A stretch of DNA of 64,000 nucleotides from Strongyloides papillosus (Eukaryota > Nematoda > Chromadorea > Rhabditida > Strongyloididae). The position numbers were made by a program, and so were the translations under genes. Shown here piece by piece: positions 1-12,100 of this stretch (position 1 is its first letter; every line of letters begins with the position of its first letter). The DNA is taken from contig SRSI01000009.1 in the NCBI GenBank assembly GCA_005656395.1, positions 1,054,001 through 1,118,000 of the forward strand, written 5' to 3'. The notes beneath the pieces are model-generated. The model saw nothing but the letters and a program-made list of their open reading frames with translations. It was not told where the DNA came from and did no database searches.

Positions 1-289
1 TAACTTTTAAACTTTCAGTTATAATATTTCTCATTTTCGAGATATTAGTAAGCGTTTATTTAGTAATCCTTTTGTCTGTATATATTAAAATATTTAGAAA
101 AAAGTAATTGTGAATTTCTGTTACAATTTCTTGGGCAAAAAAATATTTTCCCTACCATTAATTTGTCAAATAGTTTGCTTGATTACAGTTTTTATTTTGA
201 AATATATGTAATTTTGGCTCTTAAAACGTGTCTTTTTTTTTCTTTTTAAAGTCAATTAGAATTCTATAATATTTTTAGTTTAAGTACAG
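1..289. other. AT-rich upstream region with a trans-splice-type acceptor
   Basis: No coding potential seen. The last bases before the ATG at 290 form a 3' splice-site-like end (TAAGTACAG directly abutting the ATG), so the transcript of the next gene is probably trans-spliced, or has an upstream 5' UTR intron, right at the start codon. Confidence 0.5.
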
Positions 290-1848
290 ATGACTTCCCA
301 ATTGGATGCCAATGCAGAGTCATTTTTCAGGGAAATTTTTTGTGACTTTCGAAATAGTCTACCAAACTATGTAGTCCATGATGGTAGATTCTTGAGTTTA
401 AACAGCAATCAAAATGATAGTCAACTTCAAATTATGACTGGGGAGAACAATGAAGGAACAAGCAAAATTGGTAACTTCATTTCACAAACAGTAAATGAAA
501 TAAATATTATGCTACACGAATATAAAAGCAGAGATACTCCATTAAACAGTAAGTTTATATATATGAACTTTTTAATACTATATCATTTAGATGATATGTC
601 ATTGAGAATACCTGTAAGTATTGATGGTAATTCTACAAAAATCAAGATAAATCTACATCTAAATGAAAACAAAAACTTCGTCAAGTGTGCATTCTGTAAA
701 AGAGAAGTAAAAGAGGATTACGCATCGAGAAGAGATCATGTATTCAAAAGGCATTTAAGCAGTATAAAATATGGTTTTAGAAATGTGAAAGATATCACGA
801 AGACCGATGTCTTATTTTCTGGGTTTCTAATTATCCAAAAGTGCTTTCCTAACTCCATTGTATGCACCGACTTTCAGTGCCTTACCTGCGGCATGTTTTA
901 CAAATCGAAATACTGGAGGAAGAACCATATTGCATCTTATCACCAGAAGGATTTTGTGGTTCAATGTCCATGGAATAATTGCGCTTTTCAATCTGGAAGT
1001 GGTGTGTTTGTTAGAGAACATTTAGAAAAACAACATTTAAGTGAATTAGTTGATTGTCAAAATGGAGTGGCAAGCTTCAGATTAGAGAAATTTTTAGAAT
1101 CTCGGGACTTTATTAAATTTAATGATCAGTGTAGAATAGAAGATGAAATAAATAATAAATTGTTGATTCACTATTTTCCAGTTAGTGAAAAGTACTATAA
1201 ACACTTTGACGAGGACTTCACATATTGTCTTGAAACTTTTAAGAAGAAGCACTTAAATCATTTACTAAATAAGAATACAAAAACTGGTGTGTCTTGTGGT
1301 AAGTTTATATAGCTTTAAATGTCAAATAATATTTTCTTTTAGATTTTGAAATGATGTTAGAACATGAACCGGGAAGAAGTAAAATAATTAGAAGTAATGA
1401 TGGTGGTTCAAATAGTTCTTCAAGAGAAAGGAGATATACCGATTCTAGATCAGGTAGTCATTCGAGAGAAAAAAGATATACCGATTCTAGATTAGGTAGT
1501 CATTCGAGAGAAAGGAGATATACCGATTCTAGATCAGGTGATCGTTCGAGAGGAAGGAAGTATACATATTCCGTATCAAGAGATTGTTCAAGGGAAAGAA
1601 GATATGCAGATTTCAGATCTATTAATCATTCAAGTGAAAGAAGATATACAGATTCCAGATCTAGTAATCATTCAAGGGAAGGAAGATATACAGATTATAG
1701 ATCAAGTAATCTTTCAAGGGAAAGAAAACATGCAAATTCTTTATCAAGTAATCGTTCAAGAGAAAGGAAATATACAGATTCCAAAACAAGTAATTCTCCA
1801 AGGAAACGCAACAGATCAATTTTAAGTCGAATTACCTTCCATGTGTAA
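290..1848 (+). CDS. C2H2 zinc-finger protein with a C-terminal arginine/serine-type tandem repeat
   Basis: Not recognised as a named orthologue. Exons 290-1298 and 1343-1848 join across a 44-nt GTAAGT...TTTTAG intron in phase, giving about 504 residues. If the in-frame 42-nt intron at 549-590 is also removed, the product is 490 residues. Three C2H2 fingers are visible (numbering without removal): C133/C136/H150/H155, C197/C200/H213/H218 and C226/C231/H244/H249. The second exon encodes nine or ten imperfect 14-residue units of the form RERRYTDSRSGSHS, a basic, serine-rich tail resembling the RS domains of splicing factors. Fingers imply nucleic-acid binding and the tail suggests a nuclear, phosphorylatable interaction region, possibly in RNA processing; both are inference. 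The ATG at 290 follows an AG acceptor immediately. A polyadenylation-type signal lies near 2055. Confidence 0.8.
549..590 (+). other. Probable short intron that leaves the frame open if retained
   Basis: The segment begins AACA|GTAAGTTT and ends ATATCATTTAG|ATG, matching the donor, acceptor and size of the other introns here. It is 42 nt, a multiple of three, with no stop, so unspliced and spliced forms both read through. The insert would encode a hydrophobic stretch (about FIYMNFLILYHL) unlike the surrounding sequence, so splicing is the more likely state. Confidence 0.65.
1410..1800 (+). repeat. 42-bp tandem coding repeat (RS-type tail)
   Basis: About nine degenerate copies of a 42-bp unit centred on AGATATACCGATTC(T)AGATC. 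They encode 14-residue units. The first three copies are nearly identical; later ones diverge, suggesting recent expansion at the 5' end of the array. Confidence 0.8.
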
Positions 1849-2879
1849 GACGAAAGAAACGGTCAGATAAAATCTATTCTCAACGTTTAAACTAGGACTG
1901 GAAAAAGAAGGAGCAGGAAATCTTATCAAAATGAATGGTTACCTCTACACATTTATAAATATTTTTATTATTTCTGTTTGTTTTTAAATTTTCTCCTCAA
2001 CACAGAAAATATTTATTTTATTTCCATGTAAAATTTCATATTAATATTCATATAATAAAGTTTTTTAATATTTTGTAGTTAGGAAATTTTTTTCTAATAT
2101 TAAAATTGTACTGATTTTGGACACATTGTTAACCTTTTATGATATTTTCCATAATTGTAATCTTTTGAATTTTCTCAATTCAAGCTTTTATTTGTGATAC
2201 TTTTTAAATGTCTATTAGGTAGTCTCTTAATGTGCGTATAAAACACAGAAAAAAAAATAATTTTTTTACACTTTAAATTCAATTTATCGTTTAGAAAAGT
2301 ATATTTATTTCTTTCACTACCAATTTTAAAATAATCTGTTTCATTTTAATTTTTTTTTCAAACTTATTTTGTTTCTTTTTTAGGTTATTTTTACAACATA
2401 GGAAAATTTTTCTGGACAAATAACAATAATATTAAATACCAAAGATAATAAAAACACACTCATCATGCAAATGTTCATTGACTTTCAAGTCATTTTTTTA
2501 AGTTTTTCAATGCGTGTTAGTGGATTCTACAGGAAGTATGTACACTAGTTTTATTTAAAAAAGGCTAGTGTACTTACTCCCGACGATCACACTGGCAAAT
2601 CCTCCACGTTTATGGTAGTAATTTTGGCGATCCTGAATCTTTTACATCGTTTATTAGAGTTAACAAATGTAATATATGTATGTATTTTTATTAAAGAAAA
2701 ATTTTAAAAACTGAAAAGAGGTTTTGATGACAATTTTTCATCTAAAATATTTTAGTTAATAATAGTAAAGTGATAATAAATTAAATTTTTAACATTATGT
2801 TAATAATAAAAATTGAAATTGTAAGATTAAAAGTGTTTTAATAATCATAAAAAATTTCTCACTGAGATCAAAAGAAAAT
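1849..2879. other. Convergent intergenic region
   Basis: Separates the zinc-finger gene (+) from the MLT-10-like gene (-). It carries the 3' UTR of the first gene (AATAAA near 2055). Most is featureless AT-rich sequence, but 2503-2640 is clearly richer in G and C and contains a long hairpin, listed separately. Confidence 0.6.
2503..2640. other. GC-richer island with a long hairpin; possible small RNA or terminal exon
   Basis: Arms GGAAGTATGTACACTAG and CTAGTGTACTTACTCCC pair over 17 positions with two mismatches around a 16-nt loop, like a miRNA-type precursor. The minus strand instead reads as a coding-like segment with a GTAAGT donor and a TAG acceptor about 33 nt apart, joining in phase into a short tail ending PVESTNTH-stop. 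The plus strand is also open in two frames. I cannot decide between structured RNA, a short minus-strand exon and a decayed gene. Confidence 0.35.
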
Positions 2880-5200
2880 TTATCCAAAATGATTTTCTGG
2901 ATCTGTATGGGTAGGTGCATGAGGAATTTCTCTATGACTAAATGGATAAGTGTGAATATGGACTGCATGGAATTCAGAATGATGACCATGAGGTACATGA
3001 TCTACAGTATGATGTTCTCCTGTAAATTCACCCTCAGCAGATTCTCCTGACTCAGTGTGTTCATGTCCTCCAAGGATATGGGGAGACAAAATTTCAACAA
3101 TTAAACTTTCTCTTGACAAAACATTAGGAGATAAAATATTTGGGGAGAGAACCAATACACCAAGACCTTCCTGTGATAAAACACGAGGAGATATAAAAGT
3201 TGGTGATAAAATCTGAATTTGAAGATATTCTGGTGATAAAATTCTTGGTTCTATAAATTTTGGTGAAAGAACTTCAACAAACAAGAAATCTGGTGATAAA
3301 ACCCATGCAGTTAAAGCTCTAGGTGATAATATTTCTGCTCTGAAAAAACCAGGGGATAAAATTCTTGCAATTAATGCATTTGGTGACAAAACTGTAGCAA
3401 CAAAAGCTCTGGGATTTAATGTCTGGACGGTCAAAGCTTCTGGTGACAAAATTTCAGAAATGAATGCATGAGGTGATAATGTTACAATTTCGAGTGTTAC
3501 AGGTTCTCCGATTCTATTGAAAAAGGCAAATGGTTCCAGGGTTACAAAAGGATTATGTTTTCCTTCATCTTTAGCTTCAGGATCTTCTGTACTAGGTGCT
3601 TGCTCTGTTTGTCTTTTTTGTCTACTACCATTATTAAATAATTTATTCCAGATATCATTATAATGATTATCAGCGTTATTAAGTATTGCTAATTGTCTTA
3701 TTACACTCTCTAGTCTGGTTTCTAAGTCATCTTTTGTCATTGACAAAATTTCTGGAGTTATTGGAAAGTTTACAATTTTATTATCCAAACTACTTAATTG
3801 ATCTTGCCTTAAGAATGTGTATCCATCTTCTTCCATTTCATTAAGTTGTTCCTTATTGTGCATTTTTAAAACTTGATTATATTTATGTTCCATTCTTTCA
3901 GCATTTATAATGGAAGGAAATATTTTATTTTCCATTTCTTCAATTTGTGGTTTTAATTGATCAACGGCTTTTTGTAGAGCTCTTGATGCACCACTTATTT
4001 CTAATATTAAATTTAACCATTGGTTTTGTTCTATGTCATTATCTATAACCGATTTCATTAGACTTGGAATAGCCCAATATCCATCTTCTTCATGAAAACT
4101 AAATATAGTTGGCGATAATAACCGTTTATTATTATTACATTTTTCACCATCTGTATTTTTGCAGGGTGGCATAATATTAAAAATACGAGGAGACAAGAAT
4201 GAAAACTTATGCTTTTGTAATAATAGATCATTAACAATCTCCATTACACTATCTAAAAATCCTTGACTTTCTTTATATATACCATTAAGTTTTTTCATTT
4301 TTATTTTCATAGGATTATTGTATGCCGATATTGTTTCTTCATTATGTTTGTTCATTCTTTTTACATATTTATCGACATGTTCTGACATTTTGTTAAATCT
4401 TTCAAGACGTTTTAAATTCCTCAAATGAATGGGAAGATTTTTTTCCTTTTGCCTCAATTGTTCCATTTGTCGTAGAAATTCTTCATTAATCACCACATTA
4501 TTGGAATTATTTTTAAAATAATCAATGGACTTTTTAACCCTTCTATATTTATAAAATTCATTTTTAATTTCTATTTTTTTTAAATATTTTAAATCATTTT
4601 TGTTGTATGTTTGAATAGGTTTCATTTTATTAAATACTTTTTTCCTTATGTTATACCGATTTTTTAAAATATTATAATTTGTAGTATTAAAAACTTTAAT
4701 ACCGTTTTTTATCTTCTTAATATTTAATGTACTGTAATTTGCTGTATAAATAATTTCTTTTTTTCCATAATATTTTTTATTTTTCGGTTGATTAAATGTG
4801 TTTTTATCAATAAGACGGTCCCTAACATTAAATACTGTAACTGCACATTTTGCTAAATCATTTAATTTTTTAGCTTCCTTTGAACATTGCCAAAAAATAA
4901 TTTCTTCCACTTTTGGTAATTCTTTTAAAATTTTCCTCACTTTGGACTTTAAAATTCATTTTTAGTATAATTAAATTTAGAAATACTTACCTTAATAAGA
5001 GCGCTTATAGCTGCTTTATGGTAGAAACTATTAACATTTGTCATATTAAAATTATACAACTTTTTATCCGTCATTTTATTTCCTTTTCCTACTTTATCAA
5101 ACAACACACAATGAGAAAAAGAAACTATTGTTGAAAACCAGAGTACAATTATTATTGTAAATTTATATAAATTTGATTTCTGACCACAAATATTTGCCAT
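2880..5200 (-). CDS. Secreted MLT-10-like moulting-cycle protein (DUF644 plus proline-rich repeats)
   Basis: Exons 5200-4991 and 4946-2880 join in phase 0 across a 44-nt intron, giving 758 residues. Residues about 13-31 are a hydrophobic signal peptide (TIIIVLWFSTIVSF). The long middle part is lysine-rich and helical. From about residue 558 to 692 the motif LSP recurs every 10 residues, in the style LSPxALxxxI, about 14 units. This combination is the hallmark of the nematode MLT-10 family (DUF644 followed by proline-rich repeats), secreted from hypodermis and needed for moulting in C. elegans. A dibasic RQKR, a furin-type site, sits at about 512-515, just before the repeat region, and would release it as a separate fragment. 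The C-terminus is rich in histidine. The acceptor TTTTAAAG is slightly unusual but is the only phase-compatible one. Confidence 0.88.
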
Positions 5201-6196
5201 TTTCCATTAAATTATTACAATAGTTTTTTAAATATTATGAGGTTTATAATTTTTAAGTAAAAATTAAATAGAATTTATTTTTTACTATTTAAAATAAATA
5301 AAACAATAATTTATAAAAAAAACTACTTTTTAATACTACAATAATATAAATAAATGATATTATCCAATTAAACTTATAGAAATTTTAGTAATAATATTGT
5401 GATAACAATTATTATAATAAAAATTTTGTAAAAATATGCGATATGATATATAATAATATAAAATTTACAAATTCTATTCAAGTACGAAAATTGATATGAC
5501 TGTTTAGAAATTGAAAGCTATTGTTATAGCAATAAATAATTTTATAGGTTTCACTCAAATTAAAAAGACGAAAGTAGTGTTTTTTAAATTACTATAATTT
5601 ACTTTTAAAAGGTAACAATAATGTTTTTGACAAGTATTATATAGAGAAAAAAATTAAATAGAGTAAAACATATCTGTTTTTTAAAGTTAGTTTCAAAACG
5701 ATTATGTTAACACATATTTTTATATTATTGCTGGTATAATAGTTTTCAGCCTAATTAATCTGAATATATCCATTGCAACATTCTAAATATTTAAATGATT
5801 AGATTGGATTAAGAAACAAACAATCTATTTAAACAATGTTTCTTTTTGTTACCATATATGCAGACACAATTCATCTACTTTATATTAAATTATTCAATGT
5901 AAAAGTAGTTATAGATATTAAATATATTGTTAATATTATGCAATTTTAGATAGTTTACAAAATAAACAATATTTAACAATCGACCTTAATTTATTTCATC
6001 GAAAAATAACTTTACTGTCATAAATTATTAATATTAAAAGAAAAGTCAATTAACAACTATAGTTTCGATTTTCCCTTTACGTATCCTTTTTTTACTAATT
6101 AAAAGATTATTTAAAATGACGTCAAAATTTTATTTCTTATAAAGTTCCTGGATTGACGGAATAAGAACAATATTAATTAAAAATGATGTCTAAGTA
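5201..6196. other. Intergenic, AT-rich
   Basis: Lies between the start of the MLT-10-like gene and the stop of the channel gene, both on the minus strand, so it holds the promoter of the first and the 3' end of the second. No ORF or RNA gene seen. Confidence 0.5.
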
Positions 6197-9100
6197 TTAA
6201 ACAATATAAAGATAGTAAATCCAAAATGATATGTTGAAAAGCAAAAAAGACAAGGGAAACATCCACCGTGATTTCTGATCAATTCTTCTTGCATTATTTC
6301 TGGCTGCAATTTTTCTGCAAATATTAATTAATATGGAACTATATTTTATCATCGTCTTACTTTTTATTTTGTATTTGTCTAAAAGCAGATGACCATTTGT
6401 CAGAAAGATTAATTTTTGTTTTTGAATAGTTTTCATGAGATTTTTGGTAAATATGAGAATTCTTTTCATCAGTGTTAACTGATGCATTTTCAGATAACAA
6501 ATCAGTAAACGCTTTTAGATTATTAGTAACTGACCTCTTCTTTATGCTATTTTTATGATTATTTTCTAAATTGACATCTAAATTTTGAACTTTCGACCAA
6601 TTGGCTAATCTTTCAGCATCTCTTAGTCTCCAATCAGATACAGGGGAAACTGATGGATTACAAGAATTCTGAATGTTTTCACAACAAACGTTTGGTGTTG
6701 TTGTGTGATTGTATTGATGGGATAGTAAAGATGAATGTGGAGAGTGATGTTGACTTGAATTTAATGACGATTGACCAAATTGAGGGCATTGAGAAAATGA
6801 GTGTTCCTGAAAATGGGGTATTTCATAAGCAACAGAAGGTAAAGAAGGATGAAGCATTGTGAAATGTGAATTATCTGATTCATTGAAAATTTCATTTGGT
6901 GACTTAATTGAATCAGAATTAGAAGATGATGGAGGATTAATAGAAACAGTGCCGGTTAAAGTATCCAAAAGCAAATAACATGCTTCTGTTGGGCCAAGTG
7001 AGTCAACTGGAAAATTATCCTGAAGAATGTGAATAAAGCAATAGAGTGATAGTGCAGAAATTTAAAAAAAATATTAGTATTTATACAAAAATCGAGTTCA
7101 GTTATTGAAATTTCCTCAAAACTTACGTCACTAAAAGTATTTTGTGTGTCACTGTTGAAGTTTAAGCTTGCTAAAGTTTTGTGCAAAAATTTTTTGGCTC
7201 TTTGTGATAAATCGTTATTTACACTTTTACCAGATTTTTTTCCTTTCCGTTTGCATTTTCCATTTCCTTCCTCATAATTTTCCTGCGTAGCTATAATAGT
7301 TGGTCATAGTAATTTTAAAAAAATATCATAAAAAAATGACTATTAAATGAAGGTAGTACAAAAATCAAAAGAAAAAGACACACATGTTAGTAACTATCAA
7401 AAAAATTTTCCATTTCCATGAAAAATATAATTATCAAAATATAAAAATGCACTGATTTCAAACTTTGCTTACCTTCGTTTATATTGTTTATGATTGAAGA
7501 CCATTTTCGATCGAAAAAAATTTATGATTAATAAGATTTTTTTTAAGTGAAATTAAAAGATAGAGAAAAATTACACTATGACGAAAAAAGTGGATGTCTT
7601 ATTTTAAATATATCAATTAATATATTTTTTGGCTTTTTTTAAATACCCAACCACAATTATTATTTTAAAAGATGTAGGGATCTATTAAGATAGTGGTAGA
7701 AAGAATATATCCAATTAATAAAAAAGGATACAAAGAAACGTACCTTGTCTTTGAGCATAGTTGACTATTGTGAATTCAATGATAACAGCAAAAACGAATA
7801 CAATGCATGTACCTAGAATTATTTTTTAAAGAAAAAAATATGAATAAATTTTTTTATTTTAAACTTTATATCTTACTAATCAAATTTGTCTTATTTATGT
7901 GTTTTTTGAATTGGTGTGAAGTAAATAAATAAACTTAATCTTCTAATAAAAATTACATACTATTAAACTTACCCATAAATACATCTATTGCTTTTAAATA
8001 ACTAACTTCTGGTAAAGCCATTCTAGCAGCATTAGCTTGCGTTGATAATGTTAGCAATGTTGTTATAGATAAACTAATGCGAGCTGCAACCGATTCAATA
8101 TCCAACCAAAATGAAAACCAACTTATAACAACAATTAAAATTGATGGTACAAAAAATTGCATAATGTGATGCATTTTTTCACGAATTACATAAAATTCAG
8201 CTGTTACACAACTCCATGTTCCAGTAGGAAATTCTCCATTACAATGTCCTGGGGAGATATCGACAATACGCATATCTGCCATAACAATATCCATATTTCT
8301 AGTAATAGGCTCATTAATATCCCATGCAATGTTCATTTCTTGATTGTTATAAGCATAAGATAATATCCTAAGAGAACATCTTTGAGAGTCTAAGGGCCAT
8401 TTACCTAGAAAAAAAGAGAAGTTAGCACATAATTATACGAATAATGTATTTTTAAATATTATTTATTTTTCTAATACTCTCATATATATAAATTTCTCAA
8501 TTAAAATTTCACTTACTTAAATTCATCATACACATAACGATCATTGAGATCCTAGTATCATATAATATCCGGCCATCTTTTTCAATCCATAATAAAAAAT
8601 TTGGCTGTGTAACAGTATGAAATTCAGCAATTCTTGAATTCGCAAAATAACAATCAGGATGCCATATTTTATCAAGAATTTTTTTGTCTCTTACCAAAAT
8701 TCTTGAGCTTTCATTATGAGCTAATCGTTCATCTTTCCAATATTGTTGTAAATAAACGTCTAATTGAAAATCCATGGTTTGTGTTCGGAAACCAGATAAT
8801 CCCTCTATATACATTGTCAAATTTACTTGAGTTGGATCTTTAAATGAACAATTTAAAGATTTTTAAATATTTTAATCCTTACCATTTCCTTGTGTTGGAG
8901 TAGAATATTTATCATAAGCTTGTCTTCCAGCGTCTAACATCTTATCCATAACTATGGGTAACGGAACTGATCTTGATGAAACGAATGCCGAAGAGGAGCT
9001 TGTTGATGAAGGATTTTTATCATTCAGATTTTTTAAAGTTAGTTTTTTGGGAATAATTTCTTCTCCCGAAGATTCATAATCTTCTATTATATTTGAATTT

Positions 9101-9198
9101 ATTTTATCATCAGCAAAATCTATTGAAGATGTTAGTATAGTTTTTATAAAATAAAGATTAATTAGATAAGAGATAAGTAAATTTTTTAAATAAAACAT
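6197..9198 (-). CDS. Cys-loop ligand-gated ion channel subunit (anion-channel-like)
   Basis: Seven exons join in phase: 9198-8883, 8837-8517, 8404-7973, 7812-7744, 7290-7127, 7019-6361, 6314-6197, giving 692 residues. There is a signal peptide at the N-terminus. The extracellular domain has the Cys-loop (C208 and C222, CMMNLSKWPLDSQRC) and a second cysteine pair in loop C (C267/C278), as in glycine, glutamate-chloride and histamine-chloride receptors. M1 (FFVPSILIVVISWFSFW) and M2 (ISLSITTLLTLSTQ) are followed by M3 starting at KAIDVFMGTCIVFVF. An unusually long M3-M4 loop of about 240 residues, rich in S, N, H and K, follows, then ARRIDQKSRWMFPLSFLLFN and M4. The intracellular end of M2 reads ESVAAR where most anion channels have PAR. 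The ligand cannot be told from sequence. It is a plasma-membrane receptor, probably neuronal or muscular. Confidence 0.88.
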
Positions 9199-12100
9199 TT
9201 TTAATGTTGACTGAATATCAAATATAAAGGATTAGTATACAGTAACATGAAAAATATAATTATCTAAAAAATTATGAAAAGTTCAAATAAAAATTAATTG
9301 CATTTTTCAAAAAAAAATTATTATAAAAATTTATATTTAATGATAATTACAATTAGTATTATATAGTAAGTTATTTTTTATACGTAATTAATGTATATAC
9401 TTATCACAATTATTTTTCCAGTAATTTTTATTATACACGACAACCTAAATTGTATTTGAAAAATCTTCAATGTAATTGAAAACATGAATTTTTTAGCATA
9501 CTAATGTTTACGGTTTTAATTTGTAAATAGAAAAATAATGAAATAAATATATTTCTTTACGTTTTTATCGAATTTTAAATAAAAAAAAGATTATATATTA
9601 GATTGTCAAATTCTATACAAAAAATTGTTCTAATAAATAGAAGTATATATTTTTTTAATATGACGTAAATTTAAAGGTGGAACATGAAATAACAATGTCA
9701 ACTCTTAAAAATACTTAAAAACATTTCCATAAAAAAAAGAGTTCTTTAAAGCAATTCTCTTAGTATTTTTATTAAAATCTTAAGAATTTATAAATTATTT
9801 TCTTTTACCTTTTGCAATTTTTTAATAATAGTAGACTTAGGGGAAATAAAGTATAAAGAAATTATTTTTAGGAAAATAAATAACGAGTAATTTTAATAAA
9901 ATGAATTATTGAAAATCTCCAAATATAGACATATAAAATATTAGCGGGATATGAAAAATTTTTTTGATTTTAAGTAATATATGTTGGGGCAAATTCTATG
10001 ATGGCACGACAATTTGTCATTATAGAGAGCAATTTTAATAATTACAAAAAATACTTTGTCAATAGAGCCTCAGTAAAAATTACTCCTATATAACTTTATC
10101 TTTTAACTTGACAATTTGTTTAACCACCAGTACTTTTGATATATCTATTTAAACGTAGCGGCAAAAATATCTTAATGAATCGTAAATGTAATTAATAAAG
10201 ATCTACTGCTAAGTAAATATTATGATTATACAAATGGTTAAAAGTAAAGGGATTTTATAATTTTAATAAACATACATGATGTTATTTAGTGATGATGAGA
10301 TAAACAAAATAACTTTAAACATTATATCAGATGATGTAATTAACAAAAGAATAAATTATATTTGATGAGGTATAAATAATTCTATGACTAAATAAATAAG
10401 TATTTTCAAAAATTTATTTTGGAGATTTTATAAAGCATTTTTATACATAGTGATAAATTTAAACAATTCAGCTCATATATGATGAGAAAATTTTTGGCCA
10501 CATTTTCAAAAAAGAAGATTAAAGTTTATAAAAATTAAAGGTTATAATTTCAAAAATTTTTGCATAATCCTAATATTTTGGACAAATACAATGAAATATA
10601 TCAAGTTTTTAAGATTAAAAATTTTTTGGAAATTTAACATAGATTTTTATATAAAATATACAATGAAAAGAAACTTTTTTTAGTAATACAATAAAAGTAT
10701 AAAAATAATAATGTGTTTAAAGTATCAAAATCAAAAAAATATCTAAACTATGTACAATCATGTTTTAAAAAGCCTTCTGAATAACAACATTTCTTTGTTT
10801 TTTCGTCAAATTTTAACTATTATTTAATGTGCACAAAGTTACTAAAAACATCCTGTATAGCATACTTTAAGTATATTATAAAAACTTAACTTAAAATTGC
10901 TATTTCATTTACAACATGTTCTAAATTTTAATGAAGAGTAAATTAGTTTTTGAGTACATTCATTTTCTAAATGAAATAAAACTTTTTATGTTTATCTATC
11001 AAAAAAGGGTTTTATTTTTTTTTATAAAATTATTTTACTTAAATAATTTTTATTTTTAACATTTATACAAAAAACAAACAAACTACATATAATATATTAT
11101 TAGTTGATAAGTTCAGGATACTTCTTAAAAGTGGAAATAAATGTAAAAAATCCATCTAATTATGTAGTAATTGTTTATAAAGTATTTTTATTTAAATTTT
11201 CTTTGTCATATGTAATATTAATGTTTTAACGTCATATATTTTGTAGACAATTTCAATTGAAATCTTTATCGTACATCTTAAAGTATATATTTTTAATTAA
11301 ATAGGTACTAATTTTAAAGTAATTTAATTGAAAATTTTTAGATATTTGGGAATCTAAGGATTTTCTAAAATAAAAATTAGTTGATTATTTTAATAGTCTT
11401 ATAAAAGTTATTTTCTAACAAATAGAAAATAATATATTCATAGATATACTAACACATCGAAATAAACAAAATATTAATAAATAAAACACTCAAAGATCGA
11501 CTTCAACATAAATTACCATACAAAATTGGTATTAAATATTTGGAAGCAAATTGGAAATGCATTCTTTAAGGTTCCTTCTGACCAAGTGTATTCCAGAAAA
11601 GTCAGTTGTTTAATAAAATATAAATTCGTTCACAAAACAACTACAATGGACTTAATGTAAACTTGCATATTAAAAAGCATAGAATACTTAACTTTTGCGG
11701 AATAAAATTGAAAAGCTGAAACCATGGGAAAAATGACTTAAATTATTGCAAAAGAATTTTTAAAATTCCCTGCAATTCAATATATGTATCAATTGCTAAA
11801 ATATTTAGATTATTATTTGTTTTTAATTTTACTTCCTCTACTTTTAAGGAAATCACATTTTAAAAATTTCCTTATTTTATATGACAGCAAACAATTTTCA
11901 TTTAATGTTAATCTCTAAATATCATTTTAAAGAGTATAATATTTTTTTAAATTAAAAAGAGATGATAATCATTTCTACATAAATTAAAATATTTAGAAAT
12001 AATTAGAAAAAATATATTTATTGCATAAAAATTTTTTAATGAACAATAATTTTTAAAATCTCCTAAAAAATTTTATCTATTACAAATTTAATCTATATAT

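Noticed and set aside
827..1021. 64-codon open frame on the minus strand
   Set aside because: Antisense to the zinc-finger exon, whose C2H2 pattern explains the region.
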